From assembly GCA_015179025.1 (NCBI GenBank), contig WHUX01000001.1, positions 620,001 through 684,000 of the forward strand: 64,000 nt of DNA, written 5' to 3'. A program made the translations under genes and the position numbers. The stretch's first letter is position 1. The number at the start of each line of letters is the position of its first letter. Source of the stretch: Terfezia claveryi. Its lineage: Eukaryota > Ascomycota > Pezizomycetes > Pezizales > Pezizaceae. This document shows, in pieces, positions 45,330-55,884 of this stretch. The notes below the pieces were generated by a model. The model made no database searches. It saw only the letters and a list, made by a program, of their open reading frames with translations, and had not been told where the DNA came from.

Positions 45330-48077
45330 TCATACCAACTTTCCAACCCCCTCCTCTTCCAACCTCCAAAACCCCCCTACCCTCCCCACCTCCCTACACA
45401 ACTCATCAATCCCCTCTCTCGTCACCTCCTCCCTCCTAACAAAATCCCACCTCTCCCCCTCCTTCACCACCACCCCCAACCTTCTTGCCTCCCCAGGCCC
45501 CTTCTTCATCATCTTCATCATGCCCGGACTCATCGGGACCTCCACCGCCTTGAGTCTCTGCCTCATCGGACTCCCCACCACTCCACTAGCCACTACCGCC
45601 TTTGATTTTGCTGCTGCAGCCGCAGCCACCTCACGCTCATAAAATACCACCTCCGCACTAGACTTGATCCACTTCACCAACGCTGTTGCTTCAGCCGATG
45701 TGGAGATTGCATACCAGATGCGTTTTTTTATGATTTCTTCGGTTGGGGGTTCTTGTTTTTCTGCATCTTCGGTTTCTGAGGATGGTGATTGTGGTGCAGA
45801 GGGGAAGAGGAGATGAGGAGGTATTGATCCCGATGGATGAGGGAGGTCAAGAGCGCGCTCGATCACGATCCAGCGGCCCCAGTCTTCAGAGTTTTTCTCT
45901 CGCTGGACAAACAGCCAGTATGTATTTCCCCTTGAATCGACGCCTAGGGGGCGTTGGCGGGGTTGTAGTTTCCGTTTCTTGAACCTATCACCGACAATAT
46001 ACATCAGCATTGGGACCAAATTGAATTTGAGGATGAAATACGCACCACAACCTCGCCTCCATCAACGCCACCTGACTCTTCATAAACGCCATCTCCCCCT
46101 TCAACTTCCTCTCCAACCTCTCCCTCTCCTCCCCCTGCGCAGTCAACCTCGCCTTCCCAATCTCCTGCTTGTTCATCTCCCACTCCGCCTTCACCCCCCT
46201 AATCTGCTCCTGTGCACCCTTCTCCTCCTTCTTCAGGACGCCAGTATCCCCCTCAATCCTCTCCCTCAAAATCCAACTCCCCATCGCCAGGGCAATCAAC
46301 CTCACAATCAGTTGCAAGCGAGGTTTATGCTGTGTCCAATCCGAGTCCTCGTATACCTCCCCATCGATAAACCCGTGCACGGTGGTTGTGAGACAGAACC
46401 AGAGCTTGGGGTCGTCGGGGGGGTTTTTTCTATCTCTTTGATTCCAGCGTCGAGGATGTCCCAGGGGATTTCGGGGCTGTTGTCGGCGTGAAGGAGGCGA
46501 AGGAGGCAGACAATGATGGAGCGGTAGGTGAGGTCGGTCCAGTCGCTGTTGGGGTTATTGACTGTGTTGATGTATTTTGGAACGATCTTGAGGGACTTTT
46601 CAAATCGCAAGAAGAATTCTCGGATGACCCTGCACATATAATCAATTAACGAGCCTTTTCACTAGTGGGGGTTGGAGGGGTGTATACAGCCTATCATGAA
46701 TCACCCCCAACGGATGTGAGATTTCAATATGCTCGAGTTCCGGACACGGCTCCAGCTTCGGCGGGGCCCTAACCATCTCTACCGGGGCCGACTGTTGGAG
46801 GAACTTTGCAATCCCCCCTGCCACGGCTAGACCAGCGCCGGGAGTAGCAGTGTTCTTGGGTTCGTATTGTTTCCATTCCTTGATTTCCGTTCCTGTTCCC
46901 TTTTCTTTTGGTTTAGGGCCGGGCTTTTTAACCTCACCTGTAGTTTTTGGGGGCTTCTCTTTCTTTTCCTTGGAAGGTGTGTCAGCCTTGGGTACTTCTT
47001 CTTTGGGCTGTTTGGAGGGTTTGGGTTCCTTCGGTGCTTTTGGCTCCTTGGTTACCTTTGGCTTCTTTGGTGCCTCTGGCTCCTTGGAGGGGTTTGATGC
47101 CTTTTCCTTTGGCTCTGGCTTGGGTATAGGTACCTTTGGCTCCTTTGACTCTTTTGCCTTCTTCTCCTTCTCCGGCTTTGCCTTCTCCTTCTTCTCCTTC
47201 TCCGGCTTTGCCTTCTCCTTCTCCGGCTTTGCCTTCTCCTTCTCCGGCTTTGCCTTCTCCTTCTCCGGCTTTGCCTTCTCCTTATCCCCCTCCTTCACCT
47301 TGACCTTGATCACCTCCCCAAGTGGATTCATCGCCTTAAACGTATCGCCCGCCTTTTCCTCCGCCTTGCCCATACTAACCTTGAAAATATTCACCGCCTG
47401 AAACCCCGGTGCAGATACCCCACTCGCGGCAGTAGCAGCAGTAGCAGCCGTAGCTTCCTCCCTAGCAAACTGCGCAGCCAACGCTGCATCTACAGCCTCC
47501 TGATCGGCCTTTGCCTTGCCTTTACCTTCCTTCCTCTTTGTAGACTCGTCATTTGGTGCTCGGGGTTTCCGAGGGGCTTTCGGTTTTGCTGGGGCAGTGG
47601 TAGCGGCGGTGGTAGTGATTGCTTCACCGTATGATACAATTGATGTGTCTGCGTTGATTCCATTCTCCTTGTCGCTTGACTGGGTGGGCTCCCCGCCCTT
47701 CTTTGTTTTTGCACTAGCAGGCTTTGCCTTTGGCTTCTTTGCCATGGGGCCAACGTCCGCAGTTGACTTGCGTTTCTTTGACCCTGCTGATGCTCCGGGG
47801 GGGGTTCCATCACGGAAAAGTAGTCTGTATATAGATCATTAGCATCAGCTACTTCTTCTTCTCTGTTACTCATTCTCTGCTTCTTTTTAAGATTCTCTTC
47901 GTCTTCTTGCTCGTTCTTCTCCCCCTCATTCATCCGAGTAGAAATCACAATAAACTCGCCTTTGATAGACAATCTCTTATTACTCGACCCTGGCAGCGGT
48001 GCAGGCCTCTTGCCAGTCTGTAGACTTGCAGGTGGAGGCTTGTTTGGACTCGGGGGCATGATGACGAGCTCCGGCAT
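45330..48077 (-). CDS. DDT-WHIM domain chromatin protein (ISWI-complex accessory-type)
   Basis: The N-terminus is disordered and basic. Two homeobox-DDT/WHIM type modules follow. A DDT-like segment reads VIREFFLRFEKSLKIVPKYI .. YRSIIVCLLRLLHAD (about 46440-46640). A WHIM signature, RQRPLGVDSRGNTYWLF, is followed by RWIVIERALDLP. In Acf1/WSTF/Itc1-type proteins, DDT and WHIM bind ISWI remodellers and read linker DNA between nucleosomes; here no WAC domain is seen. Between the N-terminus and the DDT lies a long Lys/Glu/Pro repeat tract. Introns near 46645-46700 and 45979-46045 join the domains. Two single-base frame breaks occur at C-runs (47797-47804 and 46417-46423 on the plus strand, G8 and G7). 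One extra base at each would join the pieces smoothly. Start is ATG 48075-48077. Confidence 0.72.
47164..47283 (-). repeat. 21-bp tandem repeat encoding Lys-Pro-Glu-Lys-Glu-Lys-Ala units
   Basis: About five in-frame copies of a heptapeptide (KPEKEKA), some with an inserted KEK. It is coding, within the linker of the DDT-WHIM gene, and a probable length-variable tract. Confidence 0.9.
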
Positions 48078-48234
48078 CTCCAGATCTGCTAGCTGCTGCT
48101 TAGTAGGGCTGCTTGGCTGGCTATAGCAGGTGTCCCTTTCAACAATCTGGCTGCACAGTCTCGTATGGTTGGTATGGGCTATCGCGTGTGGAATGGAAGG
48201 TGTTTCCTCGTTGTGGTTGCAGCAGGTGCATTTA

Positions 48235-48268
48235 TTAGTCTGGTTGGCACAAGCCCCTCGTAGAGGGC
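48235..48268 (+). repeat. Dispersed motif TTAGTCTGGTTGGCACAA plus hairpin
   Basis: The motif is followed by CCCTCGTAGAGGG, which can form a short hairpin. The copy 500 bp downstream shares ~30 nt including the hairpin core. Confidence 0.85.
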
Positions 48269-48733
48269 ATTTATGGGACAGAGCAAGTCTATATTGGGCT
48301 AATTGGCGGCCCGATTAGGCCTGATTTTTTTTTGGGGGGGGGGTGCAGCGATACGTTTCCGGGCAGGGGACGCGACTGTGCTGGGCGGGACGTGTCGGAC
48401 GTGTCAGCGCAGGGGCGGACGGCGGGGGCGTGCAGCAATTTATCCGACATGGGATGCCGTTGCGAGGGGGAAGTGAGAGAGGGGGGAGGAAATACGGGCA
48501 CTGTAGACGTGGACAATGAAACGGGTGGGCATACGGTAGGTAGGGCTGCATACGGCTGGGCATCGGTGGGTTGAGCATACGGTGGGTTGGGCGTACGGCG
48601 AGTTGGGCATAGGTGGGTGGTAGGTCCTATATATGATATGTAACCTACATATATTATTATACCCGTATCAGAGTACATGTGCATGTGCATATGCACATGT
48701 ATCAGTGGTCAGACAGTAGTTGTATATGGGCAG

Positions 48734-48766
48734 TAGTCTGGTTGGCACAAGCCTCTCGTAGAGATA
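48734..48766 (+). repeat. Dispersed motif TAGTCTGGTTGGCACAA plus hairpin
   Basis: Same orientation as the copy at 48235. The hairpin core here is CTCTCGTAGAGA. Confidence 0.85.
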
Positions 48767-49178
48767 TGGGCAGCACAGCGGAGGAGGTGGAGTTGTCAGT
48801 TGAAGTAGTACAATACATTATGTGCAGTTGTGTAGCAGTGCAGCGAAGTAGAGCCGTGAGTACAATGGCATTGTATACCGTATATACAGAATACAACATA
48901 ACTCTGCCGGTACAGTACAGCGGTGGCTGCTGACGGGAGACTCGGGAGCAGTTCTCCTATACCGAACGCTCCCACGGTGCCAAGACTTGCCAACTTTTCC
49001 AGTTGTCCCCCCCACAACACCCCCGAAACTCCCAAACAAACAACCCTCATACTCAATTATCAACATATCTATCACCACCTCCACCTCCATCGCCCACAGC
49101 GTGGGCACATCAGGCAAAACCAACAATTGGCTGTTCGTCCCACAAACCCAGCCAATCGCAAACAAAAGATCCACCACA

Positions 49179-50657
49179 ATGAAGCCCCACCTGCTCACAC
49201 GTACCTGCCTCGCCCACACACCGCCGCCCGCTATCTCCCGCCGGCATCTCCCAGGCATCAGCAGCAGCACCCAGCCATACCTCCCTTTCCTCTACCCCTC
49301 CCATACACGAAGCCTCTCCTCCTCCTCCTCCTCCTCCTCATCATCATCATCGACATCATCATTAACCCCAAGCAAGCCCACCCCCTCCTCTGACCCCTGG
49401 TACTTCCTCCTCGGCCGCCCCAACCCCTCGGGCCTCCCTCCCCCAATATTCAACCACTTCCGACCCCCCCAACCCCCCCCCCGGTTTCCCTTCAAGCCCC
49501 CCTCTGCCTACTTTCCCACTCCCCTCAGCCCCTACCAACAGCATTTGCGGCCTCCCAGCTCCAAGGCCTCCCCCAATTCCTCATACACCCCCTCCCGCCC
49601 GCCACTCGACCCGACCTACTCAACCATCACAGAACGCGAGCGTGCCATCTTCTCCACCATCTTCGAATCCATCCTCTCGGAATCCCCTTCCCCCAGCAAC
49701 CTCTCTTCCCCCTTCTTCTCCACAACCTCGGCCCCCCGCCCTTCCGCCGCCCTCACCGCCCTCTTCGAATCCGCTGTCGGCCCACAGATCTCTCGGGGCA
49801 AAATTTCTTTCGGACCCACCACAGCCTCCAACAAAGCTGCTTCCCTCACCGCCGTCATGGCCCGCGCCTCTGCCATAGTCGACTACCCCCCCTCACTGCG
49901 CCTCGCTGCCGCACAGGCCGCCGGGCTCCCGGGGATCCCGCTCACCGAGTCCGAATGCAAAGAAGAAGGAACCCGACAATCACAGCTCCTGGAGCTCATT
50001 TCCAAAATGAACTCGTGCGAGACAGATGCCGAAGTCCTTATGTTCCTCGACACCCACGTCTTTTCCATGATCACCTCCCCTGGGTCAGACTCCGCCGAAA
50101 CACTCCAAATTAAAGGACGGGAATACGTCTTCCCTTCGGCGAGTTATGCTGATTTACTTGCCCATGCGCTACATCTCTTATTGCGTACGTTTAGGGATCT
50201 GCCGAGCACGCTCTACGTCTTTCAACGTATCAAAAGTCTAGGGCCGGAATCCTACGTTATTGGATGTACTATCAATATCTATAACCTCATCCTCACCGCG
50301 CAATGGGAAGCCTACCGCTCTATCAATATCATCGCAGAAACTCTGGACGAGATGAGAATAAACGGAATCGAGGGGGATAGAGGAACTATCGAGGTCCTAA
50401 GGGCGGTATGTATGGATGCACTACGTGACTTGCGCAGTGGGGGGTTGGGAAGGTTGGGGGATCAGGAGAAGGTGGTCTTGGGCAAGGTGGACAGCGTCAT
50501 AAAGGGGATAAGTAAGAGTATCAAGGACAGGGAGAGGGAGGCCGAGGTAGAGAAGATGAAGGTGAGAAATGTGAGTGAGGGGAGTGCGGAATTGGGGGTG
50601 GCGTTGGGGTTGGAGGGGAGGAAGGGGAGAAGGCAGATATTGAGGAAGAGGATGTAG
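49179..50657 (+). CDS. MTF2: Mitochondrial RNA/translation factor Mtf2 (Nam1) family
   Basis: A single-exon ~492-residue protein. The N-terminus (MKPHLLTRTCLAHTPP) is basic and Ser-rich, like a mitochondrial presequence. A long Ser/Pro linker follows (residues ~40-150). The C-terminal half is helical, with the conserved Mtf2 pattern LLELISKMNSCETDAEVLMFL followed by HVFSMI, then repeats such as ADLLAHALHLLLRTF, LYVFQRIKSLGPESYVIGC and RSINIIAETLDEMRINGIEG that look PPR-like. Mtf2/Nam1 couples mitochondrial transcription to mRNA stability and translation in yeast. ATG 49179 is chosen because it starts the targeting peptide; an in-frame ATG at 48987 would add 64 non-conserved residues. The family call rests on the C-terminal motif. 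Confidence 0.75.
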   Translation: MKPHLLTRTCLAHTPPPAISRRHLPGISSSTQPYLPFLYPSHTRSLSSSSSSSSSSSSTSSLTPSKPTPSSDPWYFLLGRPNPSGLPPPIFNHFRPPQPPPRFPFKPPSAYFPTPLSPYQQHLRPPSSKASPNSSYTPSRPPLDPTYSTITERERAIFSTIFESILSESPSPSNLSSPFFSTTSAPRPSAALTALFESAVGPQISRGKISFGPTTASNKAASLTAVMARASAIVDYPPSLRLAAAQAAGLPGIPLTESECKEEGTRQSQLLELISKMNSCETDAEVLMFLDTHVFSMITSPGSDSAETLQIKGREYVFPSASYADLLAHALHLLLRTFRDLPSTLYVFQRIKSLGPESYVIGCTINIYNLILTAQWEAYRSINIIAETLDEMRINGIEGDRGTIEVLRAVCMDALRDLRSGGLGRLGDQEKVVLGKVDSVIKGISKSIKDREREAEVEKMKVRNVSEGSAELGVALGLEGRKGRRQILRKRM

Positions 50658-51506
50658 TATGCTGTGTTCTGGCGAGGGGGACGAAGGGGGACGAAAGGGG
50701 GTTGGGGGGCGAGGGGAGGCCAGGTGGGGCGGGGGTAGGTAGTTATGATGGATAGTCTAGATCTCGAAAAGTGACCAAATATGGTGGATGCTTTATCAAT
50801 TTGATGGACTGCGTTGCGTTTGGTACAGTCTGGTATGAGAAAAAGAACATTATCGGAGTTTATTTGCTTGAGTTTTGATTTATTTCCTCTTCCTTTCCTT
50901 GCATATGCTGTATATATATATCTTCTATATTTCCCCTAGGCTTGTAGATATAGCGGGACTTCCTGTTATATTGGCATTCTCTATTGGCATTCTCCTTCTC
51001 ATTCCATTCCACCCACCCGCCATAAGAACCTTTTTCAGTTTATGCCCTCCACATCGCCATCGTGCTACTTACTTCACACTGATACCATCCATCCATGAAA
51101 AAATCATTTGCTACGTACTACATATGAAAATAAAGAATCGCACCGAATCAAACTGAATCAAACACCACTTCTCTTCTCCCGCTCTCGCTCTCGCTGATTT
51201 GGTGCCTGGTGCTTGTCAACGGCATTCTTGGGAATAAAGATGTAGAAAGGAAATAAAAATAATAAAAAAAATACACTATGCACGACAAGAAAAGAAAGAT
51301 TGGACAAATCGAGTTTAAGAGAGAATAAAAAGAATTTTTAAAAAGGCGAAAATATACACCAAAGTGGTGCAGCAAGAGCAAGAATAAAGCACATTCTGAA
51401 CAATCATTCCTTTCAGTCATTCATTTCCATCTTTGAGAAACAAAAGTAGTCTGAACATCTTATTATAACATAGCTAGGTCCCAGGGGCGACACGAATACC
51501 TCAATT
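50658..51506. other. Convergent 3' intergenic region (MTF2 / VPS74)
   Basis: G-rich just after the MTF2 stop, then AT-rich. It presumably contains both 3' UTRs; no gene is seen. Confidence 0.5.
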
Positions 51507-52823
51507 CTATAGGAGTGAATCGAGTCTTGTAAAGACGCTCAAGCAAGCCGCAACGACCTGTACCCACCATTCCCATTCTTTTAGAAATCCATCCCAGCGG
51601 GGGAGAAGGGGGATATCGAAGATTCTCACCTCCAACTGCAACTCCCTATCCTTATTTCGATTAACCTCCTCCGCACAAACCTGGCTCAAATTCTGCCCAA
51701 CCCCACCACTCGCGCCGCTCTGTCTCCTGCCAAAGGGCCACTGCGAGTACTCCGCCAGCAGCTCATCCACATGGGCAAACGCCCTCTCTCTCGTCTCATG
51801 CCCCAAACTACTCAATGCGTTCTCTAGCACATTTGCCGCATACGCCGCACACACCATGGCAATCGTCCTAATATACCTAAACTCCATTTCCTCTGGCAGG
51901 AAGGGGTTTGGGGGCAGTACGGCTGTCCGCGCGGTGAGGACATGTTTTACTCGTTTGCGGATTTCGTCTTTTGCGCCGCCGTCAGCAACGGGGTGGGTTG
52001 CCATGTCGAAGAGGAGGAAGTTGCGTTTTTCAGTGCGCAGGATGCCTTTGTCGACTAGGCCTTTGGCGAGACGCTCGCGGACTTGCTTGAGCTGGTAGCC
52101 GATTTTCATGATGTTCCATGTTTCGCCTGAGGGGCCGTATAAGATCATTTATCCCTAGTGGTGAGATGGAGTTGGGGAAAACATACCGCTCATCAAGTCA
52201 ATCCAGGCAGACACGCTCATCTTCTCACTGGACTTCATCATCTTCAGAGCTTCATCTAGCAGCACTTCTCCCGTTAGGGTATCATCAATGACCTCAATTA
52301 AGCGGTCACACAGCTGTAACCTCCTCCTCGCCGGGTCCTTTTGCATGCTCACGCGACCACGGAACGCCAGCTCCAGCACAATACAGCCTCGGAGAGCATA
52401 TGAGATATTATCATTCCATGGTGATAGATATCCCTATACCAATACCAATTCGTCAGTCGTAAGGCCCCAAGTCCTAGCTGAAATGTTCACTGCTCACCTG
52501 TTTATCCTTCAGCCCCAGGAGTAACACCTCTTCCATTAAGGTTAATTTCGGCTGTTTATTGCGTTCCTGACTCTCACTGATGTCCCTCGGGTCGTATGCT
52601 ATTTTATGTCCATCTTCGCTCGTGTATGAAACCTCACTACATATTGCAACAAAGCAAATCCATCCATCATCAGTCCTCGAAAATAAGCTTAACAATATTC
52701 TTCCCCCAGGGATAATTACCCTCCCTGTGTCGACGGGCCTGCAGGTGAACCGGACCTGGCTCCACCATTTTCATCCGCCGCTACACCTGCGCCTCGACGG
52801 CGGGTAAGGCCCGATGAAGCCAT
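51507..52823 (-). CDS. VPS74: Golgi phosphoprotein 3 homologue Vps74 (PI4P effector)
   Basis: Vps74/GOLPH3 binds PtdIns4P and the cytosolic tails of Golgi glycosyltransferases to retain them in the Golgi. Exon 1 (from ATG 52823) encodes a basic, Arg-rich N-terminus ([20 protein letters not shown]). The GPP34 domain follows: [100 protein letters not shown] and [16 protein letters not shown]. The C-terminal part, [20 protein letters not shown], has a Ser/Gly insert. Introns are 52637-52719, 52434-52497 and 52127-52186, all GT-AG with continuous frame. Total ~370 residues, in the family range. Confidence 0.96.
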
Positions 52824-53601
52824 TCCTCAAGCTGATACCGTTTGCTAAAAACTCCCCGGGGACGGGCGTTGAGCGACTTTCTTTAGATTTTAGGGGGGTG
52901 GGTAGAGAGTGTCGAATAGTTGAGCTTTCGTCGTTCGTTGGCCAGGAACAAACCCTGGGGTTTAGATGCAGCAGAGCCGGGGTGCTTTTGTGGACCTGGA
53001 TTCAGGAGAGGAAAAGCAAGATTTAATCGGGTTTAATACTGCAGAGAGAGGGTTTTTCTTTTTGTTTTTTTATAACTTGTAGATACAGCAGACTCAGGAG
53101 GCTTTCGTTTCGCAGAGTTATGAAAATTGAGTCAGGACCAAGTTGAGCAGGCGAGCGTAAGTAAGCAAAGAGTCAGTAAGGGCCAACCTGAAAGTTTCAC
53201 AACGCGGTCCCGTCAGCCTCTCTGCTGCATCGCCAGGGACATTGAAATAAAGCGTGGGCTCCCTCCGATACGCGTGAACAGCGATACACAGCGAAGGTGT
53301 GAAGAGATTCGCTGCAGCTGCAAATGAGATGTGTGATTATTTTTTATCTTTACATGCGCGTATACGCTGATCCTTTTGTGACAGCTCGCAGTTGATGTCA
53401 AGAGTCGCAGAGGCTCTGTATTTTTTAAGATAGCAGTGGCAGGATTTACAAGCAGCAGAGATACAATTTACATAGAGGTTCGATACAGGCGGAAACAGGA
53501 GAGAGAAGGGAGGGAGGTGGTGGTAAGCGTATAATCTATTAAATTCCAAACTGCCCCTTCCCCACCCCCCAAACAAAAACAGCCAGTCGCAGTGTTCGAT
53601 T
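52824..53601. other. Intergenic region upstream of VPS74 and downstream of ACP1
   Basis: About 780 bp with no supported gene; the VPS74 promoter lies on the left. Open frames are short and lack motifs. Confidence 0.5.
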
Positions 53602-54300
53602 CTAGTGAGCTACTCATTGTTAGTATGGGCAGCGTATATGGATATAGCGATACGCACCATCAGGCTGGGCCAGGATGTATTTCACTGCTTGGTCGACTAT
53701 ACGGGCGGGAATCATCAGTAGGAAGCCTGCTAAACCCCCCAGGCCGGGCCAGACATACCGCTGTGGATTCCATCGGCCTCCTTGTCTGGAATTTCAATGC
53801 TGAATTCCTGTAGGCAGTCACTTCAGCATCATGTTCCCCTCCACGCCCGCAATGAACCAAAACCAACCTCCTCAATAGCCATCACAACCTCGACAGTATC
53901 AAGACTGTCTAATCCCAAGTCATTGACAAAGTGAGCCTTGGGGTGGAGCTACAAATCCCAGCATATGTTAATCGACGTTCTGGTAGGATGTATCAATTGT
54001 CTGCAGTGCCGACCTTGCTGTCGTCCGTGACCTATCCACCTACGTCAATATCACCAAAACGCCATATAGCGATTGAGGCCCACGCACCTTGTCAAAACCC
54101 TTCAACAAATCTATTATCCTCCCCTCCACTTGCTCCTGTGTCAATGATGCCGGGGCAGAGTAGAATCTCAAGCCGACGGACAGGACCTGCTTGGTGGGGA
54201 AGACAGCGGCCCTTGGGACGGCGAACGGCGGGACGGCAGCTGTCAGAACCTTTGGTATGGAAATGGTGCGCGCAGCGCGGAGAACAGCAGATCTGAACAT
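53602..54300 (-). CDS. ACP1: Mitochondrial acyl carrier protein (complex I subunit NDUFAB1/ACP1)
   Basis: Mitochondrial ACP carries the growing acyl chain of type II fatty acid synthesis (lipoate precursor) and is a structural subunit of complex I. It also supports Fe-S assembly through LYR proteins. The presequence (MFRSAVLRAARTISIPKVL) is followed by the ACP fold: VEGRIIDLLKGFDKVTDDSK, LHPKAHFVNDLGLDSLDTVE with the phosphopantetheine Ser in DSL, VVMAIEEEFSIEIPDKEADG and VDQAVKYILAQPDAH. Exons are 54300-54088, 54031-54014 (18 nt, VTDDSK), 53948-53868, 53807-53758, 53696-53658 and 53609-53602. All five introns are GT-AG and frame-consistent. It lies head to head with NDUFS8. Confidence 0.96.
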
Positions 54301-54674
54301 TGTAGATTAGGGTTTGTTTATACAGCAGTGGTGGAGGTGGGTTGTGGTTGGTGGGGTGATATGAATAATAACCAGAAAACTGGGGTTCTGCCGGGTACCA
54401 ATGGCAGGATCACTAAGCCGACGGCTGCTCACTGAGTAAGCGGCGGGCGCCACAGCGGGCTTGATCATGGAGCCGGTCTGCAGAAAGGCTTCATCTCTCA
54501 AGGTAGCCGTTCTTTTCCTGCTGCCATCACCCCAGTTGTATATTCACGACTCAACTCATACATCTCATGAGGCCACAGCCAGGGCCCCACCAATCGACGC
54601 TAGCCTAAATCATTGTACCTTGTGAATCACCAAGAACAGCTCGCCAATATTCCTGCTCAATACTAACAGCAACA
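54301..54674. promoter_or_regulatory. Divergent promoter shared by ACP1 and NDUFS8
   Basis: 374 bp separate the two start codons. Because both products are complex I subunits, a shared regulatory region is plausible; I did not identify a specific element. Confidence 0.5.
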
Positions 54675-55587
54675 ATGCCGACTTCACTGATGGCAATGGC
54701 CGCTTCCTCCCTTCGGGCAGGGTTCATTGGCGTCCGGGCCGCCTCCACCTGCCCAGCAGTATTTCTTGCCCCTGCTGCCGCCGCGCCCAGTATATTACCT
54801 CGACCGGCGGCCTTCTCAACCTCTTCGAATCAGCAACTCGCTACCCAAGCCGCATCTAGCCCCAGGGGAGTCCTTCCGCAAGGATTTAGGGTTGGCCATA
54901 GGCCAGCATGGGACCAGGGCGAGTCGGCAATGGATAAGGCGGGGAGGTACTTTTTGCTCATGGAGATGATGAGGGGAATGTATGTCTGTTTGGAGCAATT
55001 CTTCAGGGCTCCGTAAGTGCACCTCTAGGGTATCTACGGCTACTCTATCAGATGGCTGACATGGGTGCAGATACACCATTATGTATCCCTTCGAGAAAGG
55101 ACCCATCTCCCCCCGTTTCCGGGGAGAACACGCTCTACGAAGATACCCCTCTGGAGAAGAGCGATGCATTGCATGCAAGCTCTGCGAAGCCGTCTGCCCT
55201 GCATTGGCCATTACCATTGAAGCCGAGGAGCGTGAGGATGGTAGCAGGAGGACCACTCGCTACGATATTGACATGACCAAGTGCATGTGAGTATATGGAT
55301 GGGTTAAAATCTTCAATCGGCGGAAGACTGACCGACTGTGTTTTGAAAGATACTGCGGCCTTTGCCAGGAGTCTTGCCCTGTAGACGCCATTGTGGAGTC
55401 TCCAAACGCGGAGTACGCCACTGAGACCAGAGAGGAGCTTCTCTACAACAAGGAGAAGCTATTGGCCAATGGTGACAAGTAAGCTCCCATACCCCTACAA
55501 CCATACCATTCAGATACTAATAGATTGGACTGCAGGTGGGAACCAGAATTGGCGGCGACAATCAGGGCGGATTCTCCATACAGGTAA
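54675..55587 (+). CDS. NDUFS8: NADH:ubiquinone oxidoreductase 23 kDa subunit (NDUFS8, two 4Fe-4S)
   Basis: A core hydrophilic-arm subunit of complex I that holds iron-sulfur clusters N6a and N6b. A mitochondrial presequence ([20 protein letters not shown]) is followed by [75 protein letters not shown] and the second motif [20 protein letters not shown]. Both CX2CX2CX3CP clusters are complete. The end is [20 protein letters not shown] 55585-55587. Introns are 55013-55070, 55287-55349 and 55479-55535; each falls inside a codon and joins cleanly. Start ATG 54675 gives the targeting peptide. Confidence 0.97.
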
Positions 55588-55884
55588 ACTGAGGAGGGTG
55601 GGGTTAAGAGGTAAAGCGAGTAGAGGAAAGACAATTGCTAAAACCAAGTCATTGAACAGACTTGGAGTTGCATTGTCGTATTGTGCATTAGCACAAAGTT
55701 CTTTTTATATATATAGTACCAAGTTTCTTTTTTTGTTTCTCATGTTTCGTCCTTAGTAGACAGCGATTCCGTGGGGATAAAAGTAGGGGAAAATTGAATA
55801 TAAGATATTCAGTATCCCTCCACAATACCACCGATCCATGCTCTTTCTTTCCCTCACCCTGAGCAACCCATCATACATAGGCTG

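Larger units (their letters stand above)
48078..49178. other. Intergenic region with dispersed motifs and degenerate short tandem repeats
   Basis: Divergent promoters for the DDT-WHIM gene and MTF2 are expected here. A degenerate tandem of GGGCATACGGTGGGTT units occupies about 48526-48632, and a palindromic ATGTGCATGTGCATATGCAC run is at 48675-48699. Two copies of the dispersed motif are listed separately. No coding frame is supported. Confidence 0.5.

Noticed and set aside
46850..47401. 183-codon Phe/Ser/Gly-rich frame on the plus strand
   Set aside because: It is the antisense of the Lys/Pro/Glu repeat in the DDT-WHIM gene, which explains its biased composition.
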